DNA of 64,000 nucleotides from Patagioenas fasciata (GCF_037038585.1 NC_092520.1:1641001-1705000); one strand, 5' to 3'. Shown: positions 1-10,900, counted from the first letter of the stretch. A program made the numbers and translations. The notes: generated by a model not told the origin, from the sequence alone.

Positions 1-356
1 GCTGCTGAGCTGGAGAAGAGAAGCTGAGAGGGATGTGATCAATGGATCAATATCTCAGGGTGGGTGTCAGAGGATGGAGCAGACTCTGTTCAGTGGTGCC
101 CAGCGCCAGGGTGAGGGGCAATGGGCACAGGCTGAACCACAGGAGGCTCCATCTGAACATGAGCAGAACCTTGTGTGCTGGGAGGAGCCAGAGCCTGGCC
201 CAGGCTGCCCAGAGCGGGTGTGGAGTCTCCTTCTCTGAGACATTCAAACCCCCTGGGATCCTGTGTGATCTGCTCTGTGACCCTGCATTAGGGGGGGGGT
301 TGGACTGGGTGATCTCCAGAGGGCCCTGCAACCCCAGCCTGTCTGGGTTTCTATGA
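1..356 (+). mobile_element. CR1 LINE 3' end in ARAP1 intron
   Basis: Closely matches the copy at 24,262-24,850: CAGGGTGGGTGTCAGAGG, then GTTGGACTGGGTGATCTCC and a terminal TTCTATGATT. It is a 5'-truncated CR1 in + orientation, and the window edge also cuts it. It lies in the intron before the first visible ARAP1 exon. Confidence 0.9.
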
Positions 357-547
357 TTTGGGTCATTAAATCAGTGTTACACATTAGCTTGAGACCTGAC
401 ACACTCATGACGTGTTCCCATCCCTCCCTGAGCTCCAGCTCCATGGGAGCTCTCCGGCTCACTGCTCCAGCCCGCAGCTCCTTGGACAGGTGGGGGGTCC
501 CTGTCCCCCGTGGAGGAGGGGTCTCACCCCCACTGTCACCACCACAG

Positions 548-760
548 GGCTGACATCCGAGGGCATCTACCGCAAGAGCGGGCAGAACTCAAAAACCACG
601 GGGCTGCTGGAGATGCTGCGCCGGGACGCCCGCAGCGTCCGCCTGAAGGAGGGCGAGCACCAGGTGGACGATGTCGCCAACACCCTCAAACGCTTCTTCC
701 GCGACCTCGGGGACGGGCTCTTCACCGGGCGCTGGGGGCCCGAGTGGCTGCAAGCGACAG
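548..760 (+). CDS. ARAP1: ARAP1 exon a: RhoGAP start with arginine finger
   Basis: Acceptor CACCACCACAG ends at 547 and donor GTGAGC starts at 761. The first two bases finish a codon from the missing upstream exon. It encodes residues 1-70, [12 protein letters not shown] to EWLQAT. R8 in the IYRKSG motif is the expected GAP arginine finger. K47 and R51 in LKRFFRDL are the conserved basic helix. The exon ends in phase 1, and the split codon is Ala. Confidence 0.93.
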
Positions 761-3700
761 GTGAGCCCTGGGAGGGGGGTGTGGGGATTGGGGGGCATAT
801 CTGGGTTCCAGGTTTTGCGGGGGGCTCGGGTGGTGGGTGAGGAGCTTGGTGGGCTGGGGCTGAGCCAGGGCTGAGAGCCAGAGGCCCCCTGCCCTTTGCT
901 TCTGGATCTGGCCACTGAATACGGGGGATGGATGCACCCAGTGGCAGAACAGCCATGAGCCACCGAGCTGGGATACTCTGACCCTATGGAGCTGGGATGT
1001 TCCAGCCCCATGGAACTGGGATGCTCTGGCCTCATGGATCTGGGACATTTCTTTGCTGGGATGCTCCAGCCCCATGGAGCTGAATGATCCAGTCCCATGG
1101 AGCTGAGATGCTTCAGTACTGGGATGCTCCAGCCTCATGGAACTGGATACTCCAACCCTGGGATGCTCTGGTCCCATGGAACTGGGATGCTCTGGTCTTG
1201 TGGAGCTGGGACACTCCAGTACTGGGATGCTCTGGTCTTGTGGAACTGGGATACTCCAGTCCTGGGATGCTCCAGTCCCATGGAGCTGGGATACTCCAGT
1301 ACTCAGATGCTCTGACCCCATGGAGCTGGGATGCCCCAGACTCATGGAACTGGGATGCTCCAGTCCCGGGATGCTCCAGTCCCATGGAGCTGGGATGCTC
1401 CAGTCCTGTGAAGCTGGGACACTCCAGTGCTGTGGTCCTCCAGCCTCGTGGGACTGGGATGCTTCAGCCCTGGGATGCTCCAGCCCCATGGAACTGGAAT
1501 GCTCTGCCTTGTACAGTTGGGATGATGCAGTCCCATGGAGCTGGGATGCTCCAGCACTTCAGCCCTCGAATGCTCTGGCCCCATAGAACTGGGATGCTCT
1601 TGTCTCATGGAGCTGGGACACTCCAATGCTGGGATGCTCTGTTCCCATGGAGCTGGGATGATCCAGCCTTGTGGAACCAGGATGCTCCAGTCCTAGGATG
1701 CTCCAGTCCGTGGAGCTGGGATGCTCCAGTATTGGGATGCTCTGACTTTGTGGAGCTGGGGTGCCCCAGCCTCTTGGAACTGGGATGCTCCAGCCCTGGG
1801 GTGCTCCAGCTCCATGGAGTTGGGATGCTCCATCCCCACGGTGGGGCAGGAGGCTCTGAGGTGGTGTTTGGAGAGGGGACGATGAGACTGTGACTCTCAA
1901 TCTCACCTTCGTCCCCCTGCCATTCTCTCCTTCCTGCCCCTTTGGCAGCGTTGGAGGATGAGGAGGAGAAGATCAGCGAGTACCGGCGGCTCCTGGGCGC
2001 CCTCCCCACAGTGAACCGGGCAACGCTGAAGGCGCTCATCAACCACCTCTTTCGGTATGGTGTGGGCAGCGGGGCCACTGTGTGGCCAAACCTGGGGTCC
2101 CCAAGCCCCTGGAGGGCATCGTGGCCTCTGTGGTGGGGTCCTGGGGTGAAGGAGAACCTTGATCCCTTGGCTCATGTCCCAGTGTTTGGGGTCAAGATCT
2201 GCCCAAAGCTGAGCATCACATCCCTGTGTGGGGGACATTCCTCTCAGTGAGACCAAAGTGGGGCTCCCAGCGGCAGGAATTGTCATGGGGGTCCCCACAG
2301 GGTCCAGCGCTTCTCTGGGGAGAACCAGATGAACACGCACAACTTGGCCATCGTCTTCGGACCCACGCTCTTCCAGACGGACGGGAAGGACTACAAGGCC
2401 GGGCGCGTGGTGGAGGACCTCATCAGCCACTACGTGAAGATCTTCAACGTAGGTTCACCACTCCCCACTGCACTGCTCTGGGGGTGGGGGACTGGATCAG
2501 TGTGGACGTTCCCAGCAGATGGAGAAGTGGGAGGAGGAGGGAGCTGGGTCTATTCTATAGATATCTCCTTGCTTCAGAGGAACTCCTGGCTTGTGTTGGA
2601 CTAGGTGATCTTCAGAGGTCCCTTCCAACCACAACCATCATGTGATGAGGGGAAGAGGGGTCCATGTCCCTGCAAACCCTGGAGACCCACATCTGCTGCC
2701 CTCCACCCGCCACCCAAGGGTGGTCTGCTCAGCCCTGATGGCTCCTCTTCCTTGGCAGGTCAATGACCAGGAGATGAAGAAGCAGCAGGATGAGATCATG
2801 GCCATCATGAAGATGCGGGAGGCAGCGTCCAGTGGGACGCAGGTGAGTCCTGGACATGGGGGCCTTCCCGGAGCACTCTCTTCATGTGGGACCTGCTCCA
2901 GCTTCTCCTGGGGATGCCCCAGGGTGGTGTCCATGCTGTGTGTGGGGATTTAGCCCATGTGTGGGAAGCTGTGGGTCAAAGGTCTTTCCTGTTGCCCTCC
3001 AGCAAGCCGGGGACTTCATCTGCACTGTTTACCTGGAGGAGAAGAAGACAGAGGCAGAGCAGCACATCAAGGTGAGGGCACAGAGAGGACAGGGACCCCT
3101 AAACCTCCATGGTGGCACTGGGCACACGCTCTGAGCTGGCACCTCTATGGCGTGAGGGTGGAAGGGCCTTGGGCACTGGCTGGTGGAGACCTGTCCCCTC
3201 CCTCTGTCCCGTCCTCCCAGATCCCGGCCACAATGACAGCTGAGGAGCTGACCTTCGAGATCCTGGACCGGAGGAAAATAGTCATGAAGGAGAAGGACTA
3301 TTGGAGCTGCTTCGAAGTGAACGAGAGGGAAGAGGCAGGTTGGTGTGGGGGGTGTGAGGATGGTGGGGCTGGGGATGGTGATGGTGATGGAGGTGGTGAC
3401 ATGATGATGGTGATGGAGATGATGATGGTGAATGTGATGATGGTGGTGACTGTGATGGAGATGGTGATGGTAATGGAGACAGTGATGGTGACAGAGTTGG
3501 TGGCGAAGATGAGGATGGAGATGGTAACAGTGATGAAGCTGGTGATAGAGGTGGAAATGGAAGTTGAGATGGTGATGAAGATGGAGATGGCAACGTAGAT
3601 GGAGATGGTGACAATGGTGGAGACAGTGATTGCAGAGTTGATGACAGAGATGGGGGTGGAGATGGTAACAGTGATGGAGCTGGTGATGGAGATGGAAGTG

Positions 3701-6700
3701 GAAACTGAGATGGTGATGGAGATGGTGACAGGGATGGAGATAGTGACAGAGATGGAGAAGGAAATGGAGATGGTGACAGAGATGGGGGTGGAGACTGAGA
3801 TGGGGATGGAGATGGATACGGATATGGAAATGGAGATGACGAAGGTGACAGAGATGGAGATGGCAATGGAGATGGTGATGGTGACTGTAATGATGGTGGT
3901 GATGGTGACAGAAATGGCAATGGTGATGGTGACACTGATGGAGATGGTGATGGGGACAAGAAGGCTCCCATGGGGACAGCACCACAGAGCAGTGCTGGCC
4001 TGTGCTCCATCTCTCAGGGGTTGACACCTGTGGTGCCACATCTCGGTTGCACATGGCTGAGTGCTGCAGAGGGGTGGGTGGTTTGAGCCACGACCTGCAG
4101 GACATCTCTCTGCATCCTTGGGGGGTCCAAATGCCCTTGAAGCTTGGGGTGGGTCGTGTCTGGGCTTCCTGGCCACCAACAGGAGCAGCCCTGAGGTCCC
4201 AAGCAGACAAGAGCTCGGTGTGGGCAGGATGAGACCCTGGTCCTGTGACCCCCTGACTTGGTGGGTGCCACCCTGGGGATGCTGCCTGAGCCCTGCCTGT
4301 CCCCCTGCCCGACAGAACGGCCCTTGCACTACTCGGAAAAAGTCCTGCCCATCTTGCACGGCCTGGGGACGGACAGCTACCTGGTGGTGAAGAAGCAGCT
4401 GGCCATGGAGAACATGCTCATCTACCTTGGTGACGAACCAGGAGCTGGGAGAGTGGTGGGGTGGGGTGGGATGGGGTGGAAATGAGGGTGGAGATGGAAA
4501 TAGAGATGGAGATGTGGGGATGGGGATGGGGTGGGGAATGGGTAAAGGATTGTGATGGCAATGGGGATTGGGTGGAGATGGGGATGGAGATGGGATTGAC
4601 ATTGGGATGGTGATGCAGATGGGATGGTGATGCAGATGGGATAGAAATGCAGATGGGATGGGGCTGGGGAAGGGAATGGAGATGGGGCTGGGATGGGAAT
4701 GGAGATGGGATGGGATTGGGATGGAGATGGGATGGGGAAGGGAATGGAGATGAGGCTGGGATGGGAATGGAGATGGGGTGGGAATGCAGATGGAATTGGG
4801 ACGGAGATGGGATGGGGATGGGAATGGAGATGGGATGGGAATGCAGATGGAATTGGGATGGAGATGGAATGGGGATGGGGAAGGGAATGGAGATGGGGCT
4901 GGCATGGGAATAGAGATGGCATTGGGATGGAGATGGAGATCGAGATGGAGATGGGGATGAGGATGGAAATCAGCATGGGATTGGGACGGGGATTGGGTGG
5001 AGATGGGTTTATGTTGGGATGCAGTTGGGATTGGGATGGAGATGGAGACAGAGATGGGGATGAGATAGGATGGAGGTGGGGATTGGGATGGGGATGAAGA
5101 TGGGGATGGGGTTGGGATGGGGATGGAGGTGAGGTTGGGGTGGGGATGGGTGTGGAACTGGGATGGAGATGTGGATGGTGATGGGATGGGGACAGGGATG
5201 GGCATGGGGACACCTCCCTGTCCTGCCAGCTGCAACCTGCAGAGGATCCCCACAGGTTCCACCACCCCAGGGCCACATCTCCCTGGCCATGCTGTGGGGG
5301 CACCAGCCCATTAGCACGTGGCCAATATCCCCCAGTAGCCTCCAGCATGGGGTCACGGCCAGGGGAACAGCACTGGGGGGCCAGGCAGCATCTGCCGGGG
5401 GTGAGAAGGGGGTTTCCCCTGTTACTGCCCCCCGGAATGGGCTCTCTGCACCCAATGCCGTTCTGGGGGGGAACAGGGAAACTGAGGCGTGTGCCCCCCA
5501 GCCAGCAGAGTGGGCGACTGCAAGCACGGGCTGATGAAGTTCCGGGAGGAGAGGAACCTGCTGGGGCTGGGGCTGAGCACTGGCTTCCACGACCGCTACT
5601 TCATCCTCACCCACACCTGCCTGCGCCTCTACAAGGAAGTGCGGGTGAGCCCTGCCTGCCTGCCTGCTGCCTGCTGCCTGGCAGCGCTCCTGCCTGCCCC
5701 TACCTGCCCTGCCCGACCCCTGCCTGCGCTTTCCTTCCCAGCTGTGCTGTGACAATGTGCTGGGCGCCCCTGAAGTTGTGGGATACATAGGGTGGCATCA
5801 CATGGGTAGTGCAGGCAGGGATGGGGCTGGCAGAGCAGGCAGGGATTGCACAGGCAGAGTGGGCAGGGATTGCACAGGCAGCACAGGCAGGGATGGGGCT
5901 GGCAGCACAGGCAGGGATGGGGCTGGCGGTGCAGGCAGGGATCGCACAGTCAGCACAGACAGGGATCACACAGGCAGTGCAGGCAGGGATGGGGCTGGGA
6001 GTGCAGGCAGGGATGGGGTTGGCAGTGCAGGCAGGGATCGTATAGACAGTGCAGGCAGGGATGGGGCTGGCATTGCATGGGCAGTGCAGGCAGGGATGGG
6101 ACTGGCAGTGCATGGGCAGTGCAGGCAGGGATGGGACTGGCAGTGCATGGGCAGTGCAGGCAGGGATCACACAGGCAGTGCCCGGGCAGTGCAGGCAGGG
6201 ATTGCATAGACAGTGCAGGCAGGGATGGGGCTGGCATTACATGGGCAGTGCAGGCATGGCTCACACAGGCAGTGAAGGCAGGGATGGGGCTGGCAGTGCA
6301 TGGGCAGTGCAGGCAGGGATTGCATAGACAGTGCAGGCAGGGATGGGGCTGGCATTGCATGGGCAGTGCAGGCAGGGCTCACACAGGCAGTGCAGGCAGG
6401 GATTGTATAGACAGTGCAGGCAAGGATGGGGCTGGCATTGCATGGGCAGTGCAGGCAGGGCTCACACAGGCAGTGCAGGCAGGGATGGGGTTGGCAGTGC
6501 AGGCAGGGATTGCATAGACAGTGCAGGCAGGGATGGGGCTGGCATTGCATGGGCAGTGCAGGCAGGGCTCACACAGGCAGTGCAGGCAGGGATGCAGCTG
6601 CCCCCTGGCTCTGTCACGGCACCCTGTCCCATCACTGTCCCCAGGGCCGTGTCCCCCACTCCCCGTCCCCCACAGCTGCTGTAACCCCGTCCTCTGTTGC

Positions 6701-9700
6701 GCAGAGCCTGAAGCAGCGGAGCCCCCCCCACGACAACGTGAGTAGGGGGGGGGGTGCAGCCACGGGGGGTCCCGCACCCTCTGCCCTTACAAGGCTGCCC
6801 GGGGTCACCCCCAAATCCAATCCCGCCATGTGCCCCCACCATCACCCCCGCAGTGCACCCCATTTGGGGCCACCGCTGCCCTTGGCATCACGGAGATGGG
6901 GAAGGGACTGGTGCCCCCCCCATCCCGCGGGCATTGGATTGGGCACTTGTAAGTCACATGAAGGCAGGGGGGTGACATTTGGGGGTGGGGAGGGTCCCCA
7001 TTGTGTCACCCAGTGCATGGCAAGGCACTGGGGAGGTCCCGGGTGAAAGGGGGGGCTTTGTCGCTTCGAAGCATCCCCAGCAAAGGGTGACACTTGGGTG
7101 GTGTCACTGGCTTTGTGGGGACATCCCACGGTCCCTTGTTGCTCCTCTCGGGATGTCACTCGGTGCAGGTGGGGGTGGCAGCACCTCCAGGGATGCTCGG
7201 AGGCAGGGGACAGCCCAAGTGACACCACGGGGTTGGGACACCCATCACCTGTCACAGGGAGAGACATTTGGGGACATGGTTGGGGCTGGGGCCACCACTG
7301 CCATGGCCATGATGCTGAGGAGGGATGTGACATGGGTGTCCCCATGGGGGACATCTAGTGCCAGGCCCTTGAGACCCCATCCCAGCAATGAGCACCATCT
7401 CTGGGGGACCCCACTGTGGGGACAGAGCTCCTTTGTCCCCTCCCCTCTGCCAGCGATGACAGGCACCCACTGTGCCCTGTCCCCTCGACTCCATCCTTGT
7501 CACCCTCACCCTCCGTTGGGCTGAGCCCTGTCCCCATCATCCCTATGGCTTCTCTTCCCTCCCTCCCTTGGGGACAAAATCCATCAGTGGGGTTGGGTGA
7601 CAAAGAGTCTGGTGGTGGCCCTGCAGTCCCCAACCCGCTGTCGTGTCCCTCTGTCCCCAGAGCCACAAGCCGGAAAAGGAGTGGCCCGTCAGGAACCTGA
7701 AGGTTTACCTGGGCATTAAGAAGAAGCTTCGGCCGCCGACGTGGTGAGAAGTGGCGGGGTGGCTGGTGGGGACAGGGATGAGGATGGGGATGGGGACAAG
7801 GACAGGGTTGGGGACAGGGATGAGGATGGAGATGGAGATGGGGCTGGAAATGGATGGGGATGAGGATGGGTATGGGGACAAGGACAGGGCTGGGGATGGA
7901 GAACAGGGATGGGGCTGGAGATGGGTGGGGATTGGGACAAGGATGACGATGGGGATGTAGATGGATGGGGACAGGGACAGTGCTGGGGACAAGGACAGGG
8001 TTGGGGTTGGGGATGGAGATGGGGCTGGAGATGGATGGGGACAAGGATGGGGATGAGGATGGGAATGGGGACAAGGACAGGAATGGGGACAAGGCTAGAG
8101 ACAGGGATGGGGATAGGGAGGGGGACAAGGATGAGGATGGGGATAGAGGTGGGGATGGATGGGGATGGGGACAGGGACAGAGATGGGGCTGGAGATTGGA
8201 TGGGGACAAGGACAGGGTTGGGGACAGGGCTGGAGACAGGGATGGGGCTGGAGATGGGGCTGGAGGTGGATGGGGACAGAGATGGGGATGGAGATGGATG
8301 GAGACAAGGACAGGGCTGGGGACAAGGCTGGAGACAGGGATGGGGATGGAGATGGATGGGGACAGGGAAAGGGCTGGGGATGGAGATGGGGCTGGAGATG
8401 GATGGGGACAGGGATGGGGGTGGAGATGGGGACAGGGACATTTTGGCTGCAGGGACACACCTCCTGCTGGCCATGCCTCTTGCCACTAGATGTCAGAGCA
8501 GCCTCGCAGGACACTGCTGCAGCCTGGTGCCAGCACAGGGACCCATCTGTCCCCAGCTCTGTCCCCAGCGCTGTCCCTTTCCCGTCCCCTGTCCCCAGGG
8601 AGGGGCTGCAGGGCTGGGGGGACCGGGGATGCTGGTGCCTGATGGGGATGCAGCACTGGGGGTGGAACTGTGGGTGTGTGAGGGGGTGCGTGTGCTTGTG
8701 AGTGTGTGCATGCATGTCAGCATGTGCGCGTGCATGTGCGTGCACGTGGGTGTGTGCATCTGTGTGCACGCGTCAGCAAGTTGTGTACGGGTGCGTGTGT
8801 GCATATGCACGTGTGCATGTGTGTGAGCGTGTCCATATGCACGTGTGCATGTGTGTGAGCATGTGCATATGCACGTGTGCATGTGTGTGAGCGTGTGCAT
8901 GCGTGGCTTTGTGTGCTTATGAGTCCACAGGTGCATCTGTGTGCACGCATGTCAGTGTGTGTGTGCATGTCAGTGCATGGGCATGTGTGTGCACACAACT
9001 ATGAGAACATGAGCAGGCATGTCAGCCGGTTGTGTACACGTGTGTATGTGCATGTCAAGCGCGTGTGTGTGGACATGAGTTCATGGGCATGTGTGGGAGT
9101 GTGCACGCATGTCAGTGAACTGTGTATGCGTGTGCATTTATGTGTGTGTGTGTGCGCAACTCAATGCATGTGCTTGCATACAGGTGAGTGTGCATGTGTG
9201 TGCACACAAATGCATGTCTGTGCACATGAGCGTGTGTGATGAGCTGTGCAGGTTTGCTGGGAGGCAGGGACAGTGGGGTTGCAGGGATGGGGGGATTGTG
9301 GAGATGGGGTTTGCAGGGACAATGGGGTTGCAGGGATGGGGTTTGCAGGGACAGGGGGTTGCTGGGACGTTGGGGTTGCAGGAACAGGGGGTTGTGGGAG
9401 TGTGGGGTTGCAGGAACAGGGGGCTGCAGGGATATGGGGTTAAGGGGACAAGGGGATTACAGGGACACTTTGGCACCTGGATCACTGGATCCGAGGACAG
9501 GGCTGTTGGGGACATCCACCCTCACGTTGTCACTTGTCTCCCTCCAGCTGGGGCTTCACAGTTTTCTACGAGAACGAGAAGCATGAGAAGCAGCAATGGT
9601 ACGGGACTGGGGGGGACATGGGGACAATAAACACCCCCGCAGGACAGAGGGACACACTGCTGGTGGGGGACAGAGGGCGATTTCTGTGTACAGAGCCTGG

Positions 9701-10375
9701 CTGTCACTGTGTCCCCTTGTCCCCCTGCTGGGGGCTACCAGACCTCATGCAAAGCATTGGCTGGTGTCCCAACTGTCCCCAAGAGTCCCTGGGTGTCCCC
9801 TGACACCGTGTCCCCGCAGGTACCTGTGCTGTGACACCCAGGCTGACCTGCGGGAGTGGTTCGCCACCTTCCTCCACGTGCAGGTATGGAGCAGGCAGGG
9901 ACAGAAGGATGCTCAGCCCTTCATGGTCCCTGAGCATCCCTGCATCCCGCCTCCTGGGGATGGGGACAAGAGGTCCCCGTGGTGGCCGAGGACCATCCCC
10001 AGCCCCTGTCCCCTGTGTCCTCAGCACGGGGGGAGCCTGTGGCCCTCGGAGAGCTCCAAGGTGCGGGTGTCACGGTGGCAGCAGGACGCCCGGCTGGGGA
10101 ACGTGTCCCTCATCCCACTGCGGGGGAATGAGAGCGAGATGAGGAAGAGCGTGGCGGCCTTCGCCACCGACCCGCTGACCGTGAGTGACACCCCAGGCCA
10201 GGGAGGGACACTGTGTCCTCCCTGCGTCACACATCAGTGTCCCCTCATCCTGAGGATGTGCCAGGGGTCCCCTTGCTCTGGGTTGTCCCCCCCTTTTCCC
10301 AGTGCTGCTGGGGGACACCAAGGGGACACCAAGGACATGTCTATGTTTTGTTCCCAGCTCCTGCACAACGTCTGA
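548..10375 (+). CDS. ARAP1: ARAP1, 3' half (14 coding exons, RhoGAP-RA-PH5-C-terminus)
   Basis: Join 548-760, 1949-2054, 2301-2448, 2759-2842, 3003-3071, 3221-3338, 4316-4429, 5502-5644, 6705-6737, 7661-7743, 9548-9598, 9820-9883, 10025-10180 and 10358-10375. All junctions are AG/GT and phases agree, giving 465 residues and TGA at 10373-10375. Residues 1-155 are Rho[11 protein letters not shown] holds the arginine finger (R8), followed by LKRFFRDL and [12 protein letters not shown]. Residues about 184-283 are the Ras-associating domain ([11 protein letters not shown] to MLIYL). Residues about 290-408 are PH5 (HGLMKFREE to WFATFLHVQ). The tail [10 protein letters not shown]...LLHNV matches ARAP1 as I recall it, better than ARAP2 or ARAP3. 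The family couples PIP3-dependent ArfGAP and RhoGAP activity to membrane traffic and actin. The SAM, PH1-4 and ArfGAP exons lie upstream of the window. PDE2A follows on the same strand, as in mammals, which supports ARAP1. No key residue is missing. DLGDGL replaces the usual DLPDGL. Confidence 0.94.
966..1845. repeat. Minisatellite, about 24-bp unit (ARAP1 intron)
   Basis: Degenerate tandem units with core GGGATGCTCCAGTCCCATGG, interspersed with shortened units of about 16 bp. Roughly 36 unit-equivalents lie between exons a and b. Confidence 0.95.
1949..2054 (+). CDS. ARAP1: ARAP1 exon b: RhoGAP middle
   Basis: Acceptor TTTGGCAG ends at 1948 and donor GTATGG starts at 2055. It encodes [15 protein letters not shown] to ALINHLFR, containing the [12 protein letters not shown] helix typical of RhoGAP domains. 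The terminal Arg codon is split CG|G. Confidence 0.93.
2301..2448 (+). CDS. ARAP1: ARAP1 exon c: RhoGAP end, [10 protein letters not shown] motif
   Basis: Acceptor CCCCACAG ends at 2300 and donor GTAGGT starts at 2449. It encodes [14 protein letters not shown], then the highly conserved [12 protein letters not shown] and ISHYVKIFN. The Asn before LAIVFGP corresponds to the conserved Rho-contacting Asn of the family. It ends in phase 0. Confidence 0.94.
2568..2645 (+). mobile_element. CR1 LINE 3' terminal fragment
   Basis: GTTGGACTAGGTGATCTTC, then AGAGGTCCCTTCCAACC: the standard CR1 3' terminal segment, about 75 nt, in an ARAP1 intron. Confidence 0.85.
2759..2842 (+). CDS. ARAP1: ARAP1 exon d: linker between RhoGAP and RA
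   Basis: Acceptor CTTGGCAG ends at 2758 and donor GTGAGT starts at 2843. It encodes 28 residues, [20 protein letters not shown] to SSGTQ. This is a charged helical linker between the RhoGAP domain and the Ras-associating domain. Confidence 0.92.
3003..3071 (+). CDS. ARAP1: ARAP1 exon e: start of Ras-associating domain
   Basis: Acceptor CCCTCCAG ends at 3002 and donor GTGAGG starts at 3072. It encodes 23 residues, [20 protein letters not shown] plus HIK, which form the first beta strands of the RA domain. Confidence 0.93.
3221..3338 (+). CDS. ARAP1: ARAP1 exon f: Ras-associating domain
   Basis: Acceptor CCTCCCAG ends at 3220 and donor GTTGGT starts at 3339. It encodes [18 protein letters not shown] to [14 protein letters not shown]. 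The T-AEEL-EILDRR pattern is characteristic of RA domains. The last codon is split G|AA (Glu). Confidence 0.93.
3345..3960. repeat. GGTGATGGAGAT minisatellite (ARAP1 intron)
   Basis: Hexamer- and 12-mer-based purine-rich array of GATGGT, GATGGA and GACAGA units. It lacks stops in several frames on both strands, which creates long spurious open frames. Confidence 0.95.
4316..4429 (+). CDS. ARAP1: ARAP1 exon g: end of Ras-associating domain
   Basis: Acceptor CCCGACAG ends at 4315 and donor GTGACG starts at 4430. It encodes [17 protein letters not shown], then [17 protein letters not shown]. The exon is flanked on both sides by introns filled with GATGG-type minisatellites. Confidence 0.93.
4440..5215. 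repeat. GGGATGGAGATG minisatellite (ARAP1 intron)
   Basis: Purine-rich array with units GGGATG, GGAGATG and GGAATGGAGATG on the + strand, closely related to the array in the previous intron. It lies between exons g and h. Confidence 0.95.
5502..5644 (+). CDS. ARAP1: ARAP1 exon h: start of PH5
   Basis: Acceptor GCCCCCCAG ends at 5501 and donor GTGAGC starts at 5645. It encodes [17 protein letters not shown], then [27 protein letters not shown] and LRLYKE are the beta strands of a PH fold. It ends in phase 0. Confidence 0.93.
5805..6595. repeat. Minisatellite with GCAGGCAGGGATGGGGCTGG core
   Basis: About 26-30-bp units: GGCAGTGCAGGCAGGGAT followed by either GGGGCTGGC or TGCATAGACA. Longer higher-order duplicates are visible (for example about 6300-6420 against 6410-6560). 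It lies in the intron between exons h and i. Confidence 0.95.
6705..6737 (+). CDS. ARAP1: ARAP1 exon i: 33-nt variable-loop exon in PH5
   Basis: Acceptor TTGCGCAG ends at 6704 and donor GTGAGT starts at 6738. It encodes [11 protein letters not shown], eleven residues in phase 0 at both ends, so it could be skipped without breaking frame. It sits in the PH5 loop before the EKEWP strand. An 11-residue segment occupies the same place in mammalian ARAP1 as I recall it, with a different sequence. Confidence 0.85.
7661..7743 (+). CDS. ARAP1: ARAP1 exon j: PH5 core
   Basis: Acceptor GTCCCCAG ends at 7660 and donor GTGAGA starts at 7744. It encodes [18 protein letters not shown], then IKKKLRPPT. The Cys codon that follows is split TG|C. 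Confidence 0.93.
7745..8450. repeat. GGGGACAGGGATGGGGCTGG minisatellite (ARAP1 intron)
   Basis: Purine-rich mosaic of GATGGGGACA, AGGACAGGG and GGAGATGGAT units between exons j and k. Confidence 0.95.
8670..9240. repeat. TG/CATG-rich alternating purine-pyrimidine array
   Basis: Degenerate GTGTGCATGTGTGTGAGC units containing TGCATATGCACGTG segments. Long alternating purine-pyrimidine runs make it Z-DNA prone. It lies in the same ARAP1 intron as the preceding array. Confidence 0.9.
9245..9480. repeat. GGGGTTGCAGGGA minisatellite (ARAP1 intron)
   Basis: About 17-bp units of GGGGTTGCAGGGATGGG with variants. It ends about 65 nt before the acceptor of exon k. Confidence 0.9.
9548..9598 (+). CDS. 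ARAP1: ARAP1 exon k: PH5 beta strands
   Basis: Acceptor CCCTCCAG ends at 9547 and donor GTACGG starts at 9599. It encodes [16 protein letters not shown]. The terminal Trp codon is split TG|G. Confidence 0.92.
9820..9883 (+). CDS. ARAP1: ARAP1 exon l: PH5 C-terminal helix
   Basis: Acceptor CCCCGCAG ends at 9819 and donor GTATGG starts at 9884. It encodes [21 protein letters not shown]. The REWFATFL segment carries the invariant Trp of the PH-domain C-terminal helix. Confidence 0.94.
10025..10180 (+). CDS. ARAP1: ARAP1 exon m: conserved C-terminal tail
   Basis: Acceptor GTCCTCAG ends at 10024 and donor GTGAGT starts at 10181. It encodes 52 residues, [18 protein letters not shown], then [10 protein letters not shown] and [10 protein letters not shown]. 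The SLIPLRGxExEMRxSVAAF block is distinctive for ARAP1. Confidence 0.94.
10358..10375 (+). CDS. ARAP1: ARAP1 last coding exon (LLHNV, stop)
   Basis: Acceptor TGTTCCCAG ends at 10357. It encodes LLHNV followed by TGA at 10373-10375. A possible 3'UTR intron (donor GTGAGT at 10396, acceptor GCTACAG ending at 10510) begins 20 nt after the stop, too close to trigger nonsense-mediated decay. Confidence 0.92.
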   Translation, partial: LLHNV

Positions 10376-10527
10376 GCTGGAGATGTGACACTCTGGTGAG
10401 TGGCTGTCCCAATGTCACCCTATCCTGGGGACATGGGCACACGGATGTCCCCCTGCAAGGTGGGAGGGGGACAGAGGTGCCGCTGACCCTTTGCTCTGCT
10501 TGTGCTACAGGTTAATCGCAAGCAGGG

Positions 10528-10627
10528 AGCCCTTGGGGACATGGGACAGCCCTTGGGGACACAAGGCAGCCCTCTGGGACACTGGGCAGCCCTTGGGGAC
10601 ACGGGACAACCCTCAGGGACCCACGCC
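10528..10627. repeat. Five 20-bp units in ARAP1 3'UTR
   Basis: Units in exact 20-nt register: AGCCCTTGGGGACACGGGAC and variants. They lie in the predicted 3'UTR after the possible intron. Confidence 0.93.
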
Positions 10628-10900
10628 AGCCCCGCATCCCAATACCTGATGGGGGTCCCGCCAGCTCCGGACCCTCTCGCCTCCCCACAGGGTGACCCAC
10701 AGGAGGGGACACGACAGCCGGGTCACCCACCCACTGTGACAGCACAGGGCTGGGGGGGTCATGGCCAGGTACCCCATCCTGGGGTCCCCCCCACACCAGA
10801 CAGGGCAACAAGAGCCTCTGCACCCCCCCCAAACTGGGGACTGGGCGGGGGGACACAGGGTGGGGGGTGGCAGGAGCTGCCCCCATTTCCCATCACCCAA

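Noticed and set aside
3298..5265. 655-codon open frame on the - strand across an ARAP1 exon
   Set aside because: Generated by GATGGA/GATGGG arrays in two ARAP1 introns and read antisense to a clear exon.
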